NCBI RefSeq assembly: GCF_001895025.1
Contig: NZ_BCXI01000029.1
Location: 1-64,000 of the forward strand
Direction of reading: 5' to 3'
Origin: Rhodococcus zopfii NBRC 100606 = JCM 9919
GTDB lineage: Bacteria; Actinomycetota; Actinomycetes; Mycobacteriales; Mycobacteriaceae
Length of the DNA: 64,000 nt
The notes beneath the pieces are model-generated. The model was not told the origin of the DNA. It did no database searches and saw nothing but the letters and a program-made list of their open reading frames with translations. A program made the translations under genes and the position numbers. Shown one piece after another: positions 9,054 through 17,654 of this stretch. Positions within the stretch are counted from its first letter, which is position 1, and every line of letters begins with the position of its first letter.

Positions 9054-9674
9054 TCAGCCGATCACGCCGCACGCGAGACGCGCGCCACCGGCGGTCTCCT
9101 CGTGCACGACGACGGACGTGCCGTCCGGGCCCTGGAGGTCGGCGATCGTGAAGGCCGTGGTGGCGACGGTGGCCCGCGCGGTGCCGTCGGCGACGACGAC
9201 GAACGCGCCGAGGTCGCCGCTCTCCGGAACGGCGGTGTGGCCGGGGACCTGCAGGTGTCCGCCGGCGGAAAGGAAGTTCCCGGGCTCGCCGCCGGTCGGT
9301 GCGGTGGAGTTGGTCTCACACTTGCCGATCGAGTGCACGTGCACACCGCGGTAACCGGCGGGCAGGCCCTCGAGGTTGAGCGTCACCTCGACGGCGTCGC
9401 CCTGGCCGGCGAACTCGATGGTGCCCGCCTCCTCGCCCGTCGGCGTCTTCAGCGTCGCGGTCAGCGATTCGGCCGCGCCGCCGCCGGCGGCCCCTTCGGT
9501 TTCTCCGTGGGCGCCCGCTGCGGGTGCCGGCGAACCGGTCCACACCGGCGGGGTGGTGCCGGGGATGTCGGACGCTTCCTCACTGTTGCTGCAGGCACTC
9601 AGGCCCACCGCAGCGATCGCGACGATCGGGGCGAGCGCACGCCAGGACATGCGACGGGTGGAACTCGAGGCCAT
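9054..9674 (-). CDS. sodC: Cu-type superoxide dismutase lipoprotein with truncated electrostatic loop
   Basis: Periplasmic or cell-wall superoxide dismutase (2 O2- + 2 H+ to H2O2 + O2). A signal peptide with lipobox LSAC ends near residue 29, followed by a Pro/Ala/Gly linker. Copper ligands HVH lie near 110-112, the bridging His is in SAGGH, and the disulfide cysteines are in GKC and ACGVI. As in M. tuberculosis SodC, the third zinc His is absent (PESGDL where many SODs have HVGDL). Unusually, only about eight residues separate the last copper His (VVVHEE) from the active-site Arg (GGAR), so the electrostatic loop is nearly missing. The ATG at 9674 is chosen because GGAG lies 7 nt upstream. 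Confidence 0.86.
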   Translation of the reverse strand: MASSSTRRMSWRALAPIVAIAAVGLSACSNSEEASDIPGTTPPVWTGSPAPAAGAHGETEGAAGGGAAESLTATLKTPTGEEAGTIEFAGQGDAVEVTLNLEGLPAGYRGVHVHSIGKCETNSTAPTGGEPGNFLSAGGHLQVPGHTAVPESGDLGAFVVVADGTARATVATTAFTIADLQGPDGTSVVVHEETAGGARLACGVIG

Positions 9675-9733
9675 CAAACCGCTCCTTCGAAATGCCGGAA
9701 AGTCACTCGATCATAACCGGGTCCGAATCACCC

Positions 9734-10321
9734 TCATTGGGAGGTGACGATGACGATGACGCCGGGCGAGGAGTCCGAGATTCCCTCGAATCGGGGTTGT
9801 GCGGTCACGCCGAGCGCCTCGGCGACGGCCTCGGCGGTCTCGCGTTCGCCGGGCCCGGTCCCGTAGTAGACGGAGGTGGTGGCGATCAGTCCGTCGCTGT
9901 AGTTGCCGGTCTCGCTGATGACGAATCCGTCGTCCTCGAGCAGGCTCGCGGTCTGCGCGGCCAGACCCGCCACCTCACTGTTGTTGAACACCCGCACCGG
10001 CGTCGCCGACTCGGGGGCGAGGCCGCCGAGCGACGACGTGCTCGTGGTGGCGGCGCTCGTGGTGGTTGCCCGCGCGGCGGTCGTGGTCGGAGCAGCGGCG
10101 GCGGTCGACGGGGCGGCCGCACGGGTCGAAGGGACGGCGGTCGATGTTGCCGGGGCGGCGACCGGTTCGGTCGCCGGTGGGGTGGCACTGTCCGAATCGG
10201 AACCGCCCAGCGACGCCAGGCCGATGCCCGCGAACAGTATCGCCAGCGAGATCAGCACCATCGCGAGTGCCCGCAGCGGTGGGCCCGAGGATTCGGTGTT
10301 CGTACGCACGCCTTCGACCAT
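9734..10321 (-). CDS. membrane-anchored LytR C-terminal domain protein
   Basis: 195-residue protein with one N-terminal transmembrane helix (about residues 17-38), a Ser/Thr/Ala/Pro-rich spacer (about 42-105) and a C-terminal LytR_C domain (about 107-195) starting at PVRVFNNSEVAGLA. It corresponds in position to M. tuberculosis Rv0431, whose product influences envelope vesiculation. The domain is thought to act outside the membrane near peptidoglycan or arabinogalactan synthesis. It lies between the DUF3263 gene and sodC, all on the minus strand, with a GAGG just upstream of the start. Confidence 0.82.
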   Translation of the reverse strand: MVEGVRTNTESSGPPLRALAMVLISLAILFAGIGLASLGGSDSDSATPPATEPVAAPATSTAVPSTRAAAPSTAAAAPTTTAARATTTSAATTSTSSLGGLAPESATPVRVFNNSEVAGLAAQTASLLEDDGFVISETGNYSDGLIATTSVYYGTGPGERETAEAVAEALGVTAQPRFEGISDSSPGVIVIVTSQ

Positions 10322-10348
10322 AGTTGCCTCGCCGATGTCCGCCCGCGG

Positions 10349-10717
10349 TCAGCGGGTGATCTCGAAACCCAGGCGCCGCGCGGCCCTGGCCTTCTGCCGG
10401 CTCGCCCGCAGCCGACGCAGCCGCTTGACCAGCATGGGGTCCGCGGCGAGCGCTTCGGGCCGGTCCACCAGCGCATTGAGCACCTGGTAATACCGGGTCG
10501 CGGACAGCCCGAACAGCTCCTTGATGGCTTCTTCCTTGGCGCCCGCGTACTTCCACCACTGGCGTTCGAAGGCCAGGATGTCGTGCTCCCGGCGGGTCAG
10601 CCCGTGCTCCCCCACCTCGTTCGGGTTCGCGGGAGCCTGAACCTCGGCGGCGTCGCTGCTCTGCTGGGGATCGTCCACGGACCGGTTCACATTGTCGTGC
10701 GCCGCTGCGCCGTCCAT
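10349..10717 (-). CDS. DUF3263 protein (small helix-turn-helix-like)
   Basis: 122-residue protein. The C-terminal two thirds match DUF3263 (LTRREHDILAFERQWW followed by FGLSATRYYQVLN), a small domain restricted to actinobacteria that resembles a helix-turn-helix. The basic tail (RRLRRLRASRQKARAARR) fits nucleic-acid binding. The ATG at 10717 follows AGGAG at good spacing; longer starts add an unrelated N-terminus that runs into the divergent promoter region of def. It is positioned like M. tuberculosis Rv0430. Function unknown. Confidence 0.83.
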   Translation of the reverse strand: MDGAAAHDNVNRSVDDPQQSSDAAEVQAPANPNEVGEHGLTRREHDILAFERQWWKYAGAKEEAIKELFGLSATRYYQVLNALVDRPEALAADPMLVKRLRRLRASRQKARAARRLGFEITR

Positions 10718-10844
10718 CTCACTCCTCGCCTGCCTCGAATCACACCGATAACACCCGTGTGTTTCCGACGCCAATTGAACCACGGGGTAGCGACAGGTAC
10801 CGGTTCGTCGAGCGGGCGAGTCCGGCGCACTATTCTGTTCCACC

Positions 10845-11444
10845 ATGGCCATCCTTCCCATCGTGATCACCGGCGACCCGGTTCTGCACAACCCCACGGC
10901 ACCGGTGACCGAATCCCCCGCCGAGATCGCCCAGCTGATCGCCGACATGTACGAAACGATGGACGCGGCCAACGGCGTCGGTCTCGCCGCGAACCAGGTC
11001 GGGGTCGGCAAGCGCCTGTTCGTCTACGACTGCCCCGACCACGACGGCAACGGCAACGTCGTCCGCCGCCGCGGCGCGGTGATCAACCCGGTCCTCGAAA
11101 CCTCCGAGATCCCCGAGACCATGCCCGACCCGGACGACGATCTCGAGGGCTGCCTGTCCGTTCCCGGCGAGAACTTCCCGACCGGCCGCGCCGAGTGGGC
11201 GAAGGTCACCGGCACCGACGCCGACGGCAATCCGATCGAGATCGAGGGCCACGGCTTCTTCGCGCGCATGCTGCAGCACGAGGTCGGACATCTCGACGGC
11301 TTCCTGTACATCGACGTCCTGATCGGCCGCAACGCACGCGCCGCGAAGAAGACGATCAAGCGTGCCGGCTGGGGTGTGCCCGGGCTGACGTGGCTGCCGG
11401 GGACCGTCGAGGATCCGTTCGGCCACGACGACGACGAGGACTGA
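10845..11444 (+). CDS. def: peptide deformylase
   Basis: Removes the N-formyl group from the initiator methionine of nascent proteins, in the cytoplasm. The three family motifs are present: [10 protein letters not shown] near residue 45, EGCLS near 104 (metal Cys) and QHEVGH near 145 (two metal His and catalytic Glu). 199 residues, with a slight C-terminal Asp/Glu tail. A TATTCT hexamer at 10831-10836 ends 8 nt before the ATG, suggesting leaderless or near-leaderless transcription. The following GNAT gene starts 10 nt after the stop. Confidence 0.95.
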   Translation: MAILPIVITGDPVLHNPTAPVTESPAEIAQLIADMYETMDAANGVGLAANQVGVGKRLFVYDCPDHDGNGNVVRRRGAVINPVLETSEIPETMPDPDDDLEGCLSVPGENFPTGRAEWAKVTGTDADGNPIEIEGHGFFARMLQHEVGHLDGFLYIDVLIGRNARAAKKTIKRAGWGVPGLTWLPGTVEDPFGHDDDED

Positions 11445-11454
11445 CGACACGGTT

Positions 11455-12444
11455 ATGCCCTCCGATCCGGCGCGGCCTTCCGACCCTGGCGGCACGATTC
11501 CGCTGGGATCCCGGGTCGTGCTGCGCTACCGGCTGCCCGCCGGATACAGCCACCCGATGACCGACGTGATCGGTGAGCTCGTCGCCCTCGAACCCGCGGT
11601 CGTGGTCCGCACCGAAACGCGGCAGCTCGTCCAGGTCGCGCCGGACTCCGTCGTCGCGCTCAAGGCGCTCGCTGCCCGGCCCATCCGGACCCGCGAGATC
11701 CGGGCGCTCGAGGTGGCCGCGGCAGCGGGCTGGCCCGGTCTCGAACTCCAGTGGGTGGACGGCTGGCTGCTGCGGGCCGGCGCCGGATTCACCTCGCGCG
11801 CGAACTCGGCGATTCCGCTCGGCGAGCCCGGTACCGTCGCCGATCCGGCCGACCCGGAGGTCCGGGCACGGCTCGCCGGCTGGTTCGCCGACCGTGGGCT
11901 GCCGCTGCGCCTGCTGATTCCCGATCGGCTCGCCCGGATCCCCGCCGGGTGGCCGTCCGGTGAGGAGATGCAGGTCATGGCCGCCGACCTGGACAGCGTC
12001 CCGTTGCCGGAGGGACCGACCCCGGTCATCGTGAGCAGCACACCGGACCCGAACTGGCTGTCGCGGTACCGCGGAGGGACGCTGCCCGAGGACGCTCGTC
12101 GCGTGCTCGGCGCGGTCGCGCGCGGTGTGCTCGGGTTCGGCCGGATCGGCACACCCGGCACCGAGCCGGTCGCGATCGGCCGGGCCGCGGTGACCGACGC
12201 ACCCGACGGCCGGCGGTGGGTGGGATTGACCGCGGTCGAGGTCGCGCCCGAGCACCGCCGGAACGGCCTGGGCACACTGCTGTGCGGATCGTTGCTGCGT
12301 TGGGGCCGTGGCCGTGGCGCGACGCACGCCTATGTGCAGGTCGCCGACGGCAACACCGCGGCGCGGGCGCTGTACCGCGAGTTGGGGTTCGTCGATCACC
12401 ACCGCTACCGATACGTGACCGAGCCTGTCGGGCCGCTCGCCTAG
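11455..12444 (+). CDS. GNAT-family acetyltransferase, Rv0428c type
   Basis: 329-residue protein with an N-terminal about 90-residue beta-rich region (SH3-like, as in Rv0428c-type proteins) and a C-terminal GNAT fold. The acetyl-CoA motif is VEVAPEHRRNGLGTLL (about 262-277), followed by DGNTAARALYRELGF. Substrate unknown. It lies between def and xthA in the same order as in M. tuberculosis, and probably shares a transcript with both. Confidence 0.82.
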   Translation: MPSDPARPSDPGGTIPLGSRVVLRYRLPAGYSHPMTDVIGELVALEPAVVVRTETRQLVQVAPDSVVALKALAARPIRTREIRALEVAAAAGWPGLELQWVDGWLLRAGAGFTSRANSAIPLGEPGTVADPADPEVRARLAGWFADRGLPLRLLIPDRLARIPAGWPSGEEMQVMAADLDSVPLPEGPTPVIVSSTPDPNWLSRYRGGTLPEDARRVLGAVARGVLGFGRIGTPGTEPVAIGRAAVTDAPDGRRWVGLTAVEVAPEHRRNGLGTLLCGSLLRWGRGRGATHAYVQVADGNTAARALYRELGFVDHHRYRYVTEPVGPLA

Positions 12445-12453
12445 AGTGTGCGT

Positions 12454-13257
12454 GTGCGCCTTGCTACCTGGAATGTGAACTCCGTCCGCGCCCGGACCGA
12501 TCGGATCGTCGACTGGCTTCAGCGAACCGAGACCGACGTGCTGGCCATGCAGGAAACCAAGTGCAAGGACGAGCAGTTTCCGTACGGCCGTTTCGAGGAG
12601 CTCGGCTACCAGGTCGCGCACGTCGGGTTGAGCCAGTGGAACGGGGTCGCGATCGTCTCCCGCGTCGGACTCGACGACGTGCAGATCGGCTTCGATGATC
12701 AGCCCGGCTTCACGAAGGACCCGGATGCTGCGCCCGCGCAGGAGGCACGCGCGATCGGCGCGACCTGCGGCGGTGTGCGGGTGTGGAGCCTGTACGTCCC
12801 GAACGGTCGCGAACTGGAAGATCCGCACTACACCTACAAGCTGGACTGGCTCGCGAAGCTGCGCGCCGACGCACAGGGCTGGCTGCATGCGGACCCGCAG
12901 ACTCCGATCGCGCTCGTCGGCGACTGGAACATCGCACCGACCGACGAGGACGTGTGGGATCCGGCCTTCTTCGAAGGCAAGACGCACACGTCCCGGCCGG
13001 AGCGTGAGGCGTTCTCCGCGTTCGTCGACGGCGGGTTCACCGACGTGGTGCGCCCGCACGCGCCCGGCCCGGGTATCTACACGTACTGGGACTACACGCA
13101 GCTGCGTTTCCCGAAGAAGCAGGGCATGCGGATCGACTTCGTCCTCGGCTCGCCGGCGCTCGCGGCGCGGGTCCGCGGTGCCGAGATCGACCGGAACGAA
13201 CGCAAGGGCAAGGGCGCCAGCGATCACGCCCCCGTCGTGGTGGATCTGACGGACTGA
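12454..13257 (+). CDS. xthA: exodeoxyribonuclease III
   Basis: Exonuclease III/AP endonuclease of base-excision repair, 267 residues from GTG 12454 (a GTG at 12448 is also open). Visible active-site motifs: LATWNVNSVRAR at the N-terminus, QETKC (metal Glu), GDWNIAPTDEDVWDP (Asp/Asn) and GASDHAPVVVDL (catalytic Asp-His) at the C-terminus. A TAGAGT hexamer at 12442-12447, overlapping the stop of the preceding gene, lies 6 nt from the 12454 start and could drive a separate leaderless transcript. Confidence 0.93.
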   Translation: MRLATWNVNSVRARTDRIVDWLQRTETDVLAMQETKCKDEQFPYGRFEELGYQVAHVGLSQWNGVAIVSRVGLDDVQIGFDDQPGFTKDPDAAPAQEARAIGATCGGVRVWSLYVPNGRELEDPHYTYKLDWLAKLRADAQGWLHADPQTPIALVGDWNIAPTDEDVWDPAFFEGKTHTSRPEREAFSAFVDGGFTDVVRPHAPGPGIYTYWDYTQLRFPKKQGMRIDFVLGSPALAARVRGAEIDRNERKGKGASDHAPVVVDLTD

Positions 13258-13287
13258 CCGTGCCCGCGCCGGCCGGGCGAATGCCCG

Positions 13288-13638
13288 TCAGGCGCGACGC
13301 CGCGCCGGTTCGACGGGCACGATCACGTCGCGATACTCGGGGTTGGAATCGAGGAACCGCCGCACGTACGTGCAGACCGGGCGCACCTTCCAGGCCCGGC
13401 GGCGAGCGATGTCCAGCGACCGTCCGACGAGAATGCCCGCCAGTCCCTGATGACCGAAATCCTCGACGATCACGGTGTGCAGGAAATCGACGACCGGATG
13501 GTTGCGTCCCGGAACACCCGACGGGCGGTCGGTGTCGAAGTATCCGAGGATACCCACGAGATCTCCGTTGAGCCGGAGCTCGAAGCGGTTCTGATCCGCA
13601 TTGTCGGACACCTCGGCATGCGGCAAGTTGGTGACCAT
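13288..13638 (-). CDS. small GNAT-like acetyltransferase (YjdJ/DUF4442-size class)
   Basis: 116-residue protein of the short N-acetyltransferase family (PF14542 type). The core is FLHTVIVEDFGHQGLAGILVGRSLDIAR, with the family's compact acetyl-CoA loop, followed by VRPVCTYVRRFLDSNPEYRDVI, a typical C-terminal signature in which the Cys is often the acetyl acceptor or catalytic residue. The start follows GGAGGGG. A minus-strand TATAGT at 13680-13685 is a good -10 element giving a leader of about 35 nt. Confidence 0.85.
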   Translation of the reverse strand: MVTNLPHAEVSDNADQNRFELRLNGDLVGILGYFDTDRPSGVPGRNHPVVDFLHTVIVEDFGHQGLAGILVGRSLDIARRRAWKVRPVCTYVRRFLDSNPEYRDVIVPVEPARRRA

Positions 13639-13901
13639 GAACCCCTCCGTGGTGCCAGAACATTAATGTGACGCACGCCACTATAGAGCACGACATGCCG
13701 GCCGCTGGAAGCCCCCTGCCGGTGTTCTCACTCCTCTCCGATCCGGGAGCCCCGATTCCATGACGCTCCACATCGAACACCCGCCGGGATAGGCCGAACG
13801 GCTGTCACCACCAGGACGTTTCGCCGAGACACGACCACCGTCGCCGGACCGGACCGTCACGCTCCGGCAGTCGCCGCCGAGCCCCCGGTAGGCTCACGCG
13901 C
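13639..13901. promoter_or_regulatory. divergent promoter region between GNAT and thiD
   Basis: 263-bp divergent spacer. Toward the GNAT gene there is a TATAGT -10 (13680-13685, minus). Toward thiD there is TAGGCT at 13889-13894, exactly 7 nt before the GTG start. No gene or riboswitch-like fold was recognised in the remainder. Confidence 0.5.
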
Positions 13902-14744
13902 GTGAAGTTGCTGCCCTTGGCCCCCCGCGGCCAGACCCCGATCCGGGCCCTCACCATCGCCGGTACCGATTCCGGAGGGGGCGCGGGCATCCAGGCCGAC
14001 TCGCGGACGATGGCGATGTGCGGAGTTCATGCGTGCGTCGCGGTGGCGGCGGTGACGGTGCAGAACTCGCTGGGCGTGAGCGGGTTCCACGAAATTCCCC
14101 CGGAGACCGTCGCCGCGCAGGTGCGCTGTGTCGTCGAGGACATCGGCGTGACGGCGGCGAAGACCGGGATGCTGGCGTCGACCGCGATCATCGAGTCCGT
14201 CGCGCAGGTGTGCACCGAAGTCGGCATCGGGCACGGGCAGCCGATTCCGCTCGTGGTGGATCCGGTGTGCGCGTCGATGCACGGCGATCCGCTGCTGCAC
14301 GCCGAGGCCCTCGACGCGGTGCGCACCGTCCTCATCCCCCGGGCCACCGTCGTGACACCGAATCTGGACGAGATCCGGCTCATCACGGGCATCGACGTCG
14401 TCGACGATGTCACCGCGCGACGCGCCGCCGAAGCCCTGCACGCGCTCGGCGCGCAGTGGGCGATCGTCAAGGGCGGGCACCTGCGCACGTCGCCGGACAG
14501 CACCGACCTGCTGTTCGACGGTGACCACTTCCTGGAGTTCACGAGCCCGCGCATCGACACGGGCAACGACCACGGCGGCGGCGACACCCTCGCCGCGGCG
14601 ATCGCGTCGGCGCTCGCGCACGGCTGGTCGGTTCCGGATGCGGTGGCGTTCGCGAAGGAGTGGGTCACCCGGTGCCTCGAGTGGGCGTACGACCTGGGCG
14701 GTGGGCACGGGCCGGTCAATCCGCTGTGGCGGCTGCAGGCCTGA
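13902..14744 (+). CDS. thiD: hydroxymethylpyrimidine/phosphomethylpyrimidine kinase
   Basis: Phosphorylates HMP and HMP-phosphate to HMP-diphosphate, the pyrimidine precursor of thiamine. The 280-residue ribokinase-like fold shows ALTIAGTDSGGGAGIQAD near the N-terminus, AAKTGML and VVDPVC mid-protein, and the anion-hole/catalytic stretch DTGNDHGGGDTLAAA near residue 223, where most homologues have GTGC(T/S): the His in place of the usual Gly/Thr-Gly-Cys is a variant. GTG start, probably leaderless (TAGGCT 7 nt upstream). It is separate from the thiOSG and thiE genes at 20.3-23.2 kb. Confidence 0.92.
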   Translation: MKLLPLAPRGQTPIRALTIAGTDSGGGAGIQADSRTMAMCGVHACVAVAAVTVQNSLGVSGFHEIPPETVAAQVRCVVEDIGVTAAKTGMLASTAIIESVAQVCTEVGIGHGQPIPLVVDPVCASMHGDPLLHAEALDAVRTVLIPRATVVTPNLDEIRLITGIDVVDDVTARRAAEALHALGAQWAIVKGGHLRTSPDSTDLLFDGDHFLEFTSPRIDTGNDHGGGDTLAAAIASALAHGWSVPDAVAFAKEWVTRCLEWAYDLGGGHGPVNPLWRLQA

Positions 14745-14750
14745 TCCCGG

Positions 14751-16208
14751 TCAGTTTCCGGATCGTTCCCGGTCCCGCGCGTCCCCGGTCGGCACTCCGT
14801 CGAGCGACTGCGCGTAGGTGCCGACGCCGTAGCCGACCGACGCGGCGGTGACCGCGAGCGCATCGCGGTCGATGTTGCCGAGGGTGTCCTGCGGCGAGTG
14901 GTAGTTCGGGTCGAACGCGGTGTCGACCTCGCCACCCCACTTGCCGGCCTGATCCGCGGACTTACGTTCGTCGGCCCCACTGAAGACACCGCCGGCCGGG
15001 ATGCCGGCCTCGACGAACGGGCCGTAGTCCGACCGTCCGTCGAAGTCCGTGCCGTCGGCGGCGACGCCGCGGGACTCGAAGAACGAACGGAAGGTCTGTT
15101 CGATGCCGGCCGAGCCTTCCGGGCCCGGACCCGCACCCACCGCATCGGAATCGTCGCCGTCGTAGACGAGGTATCCGGGGTTCGGGGAACCCAGCATGTC
15201 GAAGTTGAGATACAGCGCGATCGAGTCGCGCTCGTCGTCGGACAGGGATTCGACGTACCGGGTCGAGCCGACGAGGCCGGTCTCCTCGGCGCCCCAGAAC
15301 GCGAACCGCACCGCGTTGGTGATCGTCGGGCCGGAGCCGAGTTGCAGCGCGGTCTCGAGGACCGCAGCGACGCCGCTGCCGTTGTCGTTGATGCCGGGCC
15401 CTTCGGGAACGCTGTCGAGGTGCGCGCCGACCACGACGACGTCGTCGGTGCCTCCGGTTGCGGTCTGCGCGATCACGTTCCGGGAGCGGATGTCCTCGAT
15501 GGTGGTGTCGACGACCAGGGTCGCGGTTTCGGCCGCGGCGAGGGCGGCACCGTCGTTGCCGCTGACACCGGCCGCGGGGATCAGCTCGTCGCCGTCCTCG
15601 CCGAGGGTGCCGCCGGCGAGGGGTCCGGGTTCGTTGTTGACGACGAGCAGCGCCGCGGCGCCGCGTTCGGCGGCGGCCTTCTGCTTGGCCGAGAACGGGC
15701 ACACACCCCGGTCGACGACGGCGATGGCCCCGGCGGCGTCGAGGCCGTCGTAGTCGGTGACCTCGCAGCCGGGGGTGTCGTCGGCGGGGACCCGCACGAC
15801 GCGTGCGGTGATGCCGTCCGGACCCGTGGACGGCGACATCCCGAGGACTCTCAACTCGACGGGTGCGCCGTCGACGGTCAGCGAGGCATCGTTGACATCG
15901 AACGAGGTGACGTCGAATTCCGGTGTCCGCACATCGAACCCGGCTTCGCGAAGTTTCCCGGCGACGTAGTCGACGCTCGCGTCGTAGCCGGTGGTCCCCA
16001 ACGCACGGTTGCCGCCGTTCTCGGTGGCGATGCGTTCGAGTTCCTGCAGGTGCCCGACGACCGCGTCGAGCTGGACCGCGTCGGCGAGGGCGGGCGCATC
16101 GAGCGGCGCGGGCGGCGCGGAGGTGTTCGAGCAGGCGGCGATCCCCAGCGCAGCGGCGGCGATCATGATTCCCGACAGTGTCATCGCGTTCATCACGGTC
16201 CGCCCCAT
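14751..16208 (-). CDS. secreted M28-family aminopeptidase lipoprotein (LpqL-like)
   Basis: 485-residue zinc aminopeptidase. The signal peptide ends in lipobox IAAC, giving a lipoprotein on the outer face of the membrane. A protease-associated (PA) domain occupies roughly 130-240 (GVCPFSAKQKAAAERGAAALLVVNN), and the M28 catalytic domain follows: VVVGAHLDSV (zinc His/Asp), GINDNGSG (bridging Asp), WGAEETGLVGS (catalytic Glu and zinc Glu), and DYGPF/GIPAGGVFSGAD near the end. M. tuberculosis has lpqL near its thi genes as well. The exact start is uncertain: ATGs at 16208, 16193 and 16184 are all usable. Confidence 0.87.
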   Translation of the reverse strand: MGRTVMNAMTLSGIMIAAAALGIAACSNTSAPPAPLDAPALADAVQLDAVVGHLQELERIATENGGNRALGTTGYDASVDYVAGKLREAGFDVRTPEFDVTSFDVNDASLTVDGAPVELRVLGMSPSTGPDGITARVVRVPADDTPGCEVTDYDGLDAAGAIAVVDRGVCPFSAKQKAAAERGAAALLVVNNEPGPLAGGTLGEDGDELIPAAGVSGNDGAALAAAETATLVVDTTIEDIRSRNVIAQTATGGTDDVVVVGAHLDSVPEGPGINDNGSGVAAVLETALQLGSGPTITNAVRFAFWGAEETGLVGSTRYVESLSDDERDSIALYLNFDMLGSPNPGYLVYDGDDSDAVGAGPGPEGSAGIEQTFRSFFESRGVAADGTDFDGRSDYGPFVEAGIPAGGVFSGADERKSADQAGKWGGEVDTAFDPNYHSPQDTLGNIDRDALAVTAASVGYGVGTYAQSLDGVPTGDARDRERSGN

Positions 16209-16259
16209 CCGGCGAGGATACCCGCCAGGTCCGTCCGAACCGGGGGACGACACCGAGAC

Positions 16260-16288
16260 CGATAACAGAGCAACCGCTCTGTTATCGT
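16260..16288. promoter_or_regulatory. palindromic operator overlapping a -10 box, upstream of tetR
   Basis: Perfect inverted repeat CGATAACAGAG-caaccg-CTCTGTTATCG at 16260-16287. The right arm overlaps TATCGT (16283-16288), which lies exactly 7 nt before the ATG of the TetR gene. Binding of a dimeric repressor here would cover the -10 element of a leaderless promoter, so autoregulation of the tetR-enoyl-CoA hydratase pair is the natural reading. Confidence 0.75.
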
Positions 16289-16295
16289 GTGCGGC

Positions 16296-16931
16296 ATGGC
16301 CCGCACCCGCACCTACGACCTCGACGGACTGCTCGACGCCGCCGAACGCATCGCCGCCGAATCCGGTGCCGCGGCCGTCACACTTCGGGGCCTCACCGAC
16401 GCCACCGGCATGTCGAACGGCGCGATCTACCATGCCTTCGGGTCGCGGCTCGGGGTCGTCGGACAGGCATGGCTGCGCGCCGCACGCCGATTCCTCGAGA
16501 TCCAGCGCGAGGCCGTCGAGGCGGCCCGGGCCGACCGCGCCGCCGATGCCCCGGCGGTCGAGGCGGTCGTTGCCGCCGCGGACGCACCCGCCGTATTCGC
16601 CGAACGCCACCCGACGTCGGCGCGACTGGTACTGACCGTGCGTCGCACCGACCTGCTCGGGTCGTCGCTGCCCGAGGATCTCGCCCGCGACCTGTTCGGG
16701 CTCGACCGTGAACTCGGCGAGCTGATGGCAGATCTGGCGACGGCCCTGTGGGATCGCCGCGACGGTGCCGCCGTCGACGTCGTGCACTCCTGCATCGTCT
16801 CCCTCCCCACCGGACTTCTGTTGCACACCAACAGATATCGCGACCCTGTCGCACGCCGCCGACTCGCCGCCGCGGTCCGCGCGGTGCTGGCACTCGGCCC
16901 CGAGAACTCCTCCCCGAAAGGCACAGCATGA
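16296..16931 (+). CDS. TetR-family transcriptional regulator
   Basis: 211-residue repressor-type protein. The N-terminal helix-turn-helix spans about residues 8-55 (LLDAAERIAAESG, then DATGMSNGAIYHAFGSR, the recognition helix). The C-terminal ligand domain is alpha-helical with no recognisable ligand signature. The ATG at 16296 fits a leaderless transcript; a GTG at 16287 would fall inside the operator. The stop overlaps the start of the enoyl-CoA hydratase gene (ATGA), so the two are co-translated and the ligand may be an acyl-CoA or related compound. Confidence 0.9.
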   Translation: MARTRTYDLDGLLDAAERIAAESGAAAVTLRGLTDATGMSNGAIYHAFGSRLGVVGQAWLRAARRFLEIQREAVEAARADRAADAPAVEAVVAAADAPAVFAERHPTSARLVLTVRRTDLLGSSLPEDLARDLFGLDRELGELMADLATALWDRRDGAAVDVVHSCIVSLPTGLLLHTNRYRDPVARRRLAAAVRAVLALGPENSSPKGTA

Positions 16932-17587
16932 CCGTCTCCACGACCCACCACGACGCAGTCACCGTCCTGAATCTCGGTGACGACGAGAACCGCTTCTCCC
17001 CCGGATGGCTCGACAGCGTCGATGCCGCGCTCGACGAGATCGAATCCGGCGAGCCCACCGCGCTGGTGACCGTCGCGAGCGGAAAGTTCTATTCCAACGG
17101 ACTGGACCTGGACTGGCTCGCGGCGAACGGCGAGAAGGCGCAGTGGTACGTCGACCGCGTGCACGGATTGTTCGCGCGTGTCCTCACCCTGCCGGTCCCG
17201 ACCGTCGCGGCGATCAACGGGCACGCGTTCGGGGCCGGTGCGATGCTCGCGCTGGCCCACGACTTCCGGGTGATGCGCACCGACCGTGGCTTCTTCTGCC
17301 TGCCCGAGGTCGACATCCGCATCCCGTTCACGCCCGGCATGGCCGCGCTGGTGCAGGCCAAGACCACCCCGCGCACCGCGACCGCGGCGATGACCACGGG
17401 ACGGCGGTTCGGCGGACCCGACGCGCTCGCCGCCGGCATCGTCGACGCGACGGCGGAGGAACCCGCGCTGCTGACCTCTGCGGTCGGCGTGGTGGCACCA
17501 CTGGCCGGGAAGGACCCCGGCACGCTCGGCGCCATCAAGTCGACGATGTACGCGACGACGATCGAGGCGCTGACGAAACCCCAGTAG
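16928..17587 (+). CDS. enoyl-CoA hydratase/isomerase family protein
   Basis: 219-residue crotonase-fold protein, short for the family (about 260). ASGKFYSNGLDLDWL (about 53-67) and PVPTVAAINGHAFGAGAMLALAHD (about 96-119) give the oxyanion-hole loops. The catalytic Glu of hydratases at the second position is not evident, since LPEVDIRIPFTPGM follows the isomerase-like pattern, so it may be an enoyl-CoA isomerase rather than a hydratase. It is coupled to the TetR gene by a 4-nt overlap and followed by a strong hairpin. Confidence 0.85.
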   Translation: MTVSTTHHDAVTVLNLGDDENRFSPGWLDSVDAALDEIESGEPTALVTVASGKFYSNGLDLDWLAANGEKAQWYVDRVHGLFARVLTLPVPTVAAINGHAFGAGAMLALAHDFRVMRTDRGFFCLPEVDIRIPFTPGMAALVQAKTTPRTATAAMTTGRRFGGPDALAAGIVDATAEEPALLTSAVGVVAPLAGKDPGTLGAIKSTMYATTIEALTKPQ

Positions 17588-17612
17588 TCCCGATCCCAGC
17601 CTTCGGGAGACG

Positions 17613-17649
17613 CTCGGCCGCGGCAGTCGATTCGACCGCCGCGGCCGAG
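17613..17649. terminator. GC-rich hairpin between convergent genes
   Basis: Perfect 12-bp arms CTCGGCCGCGGC / GCCGCGGCCGAG (17613-17624 and 17638-17649), extended inside by GTCGA/TCGAC after one mismatch. There is no U-tract. Its position between the converging hydratase and esterase genes suggests a bidirectional terminator. Confidence 0.65.
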
Positions 17650-17654
17650 ATCAT

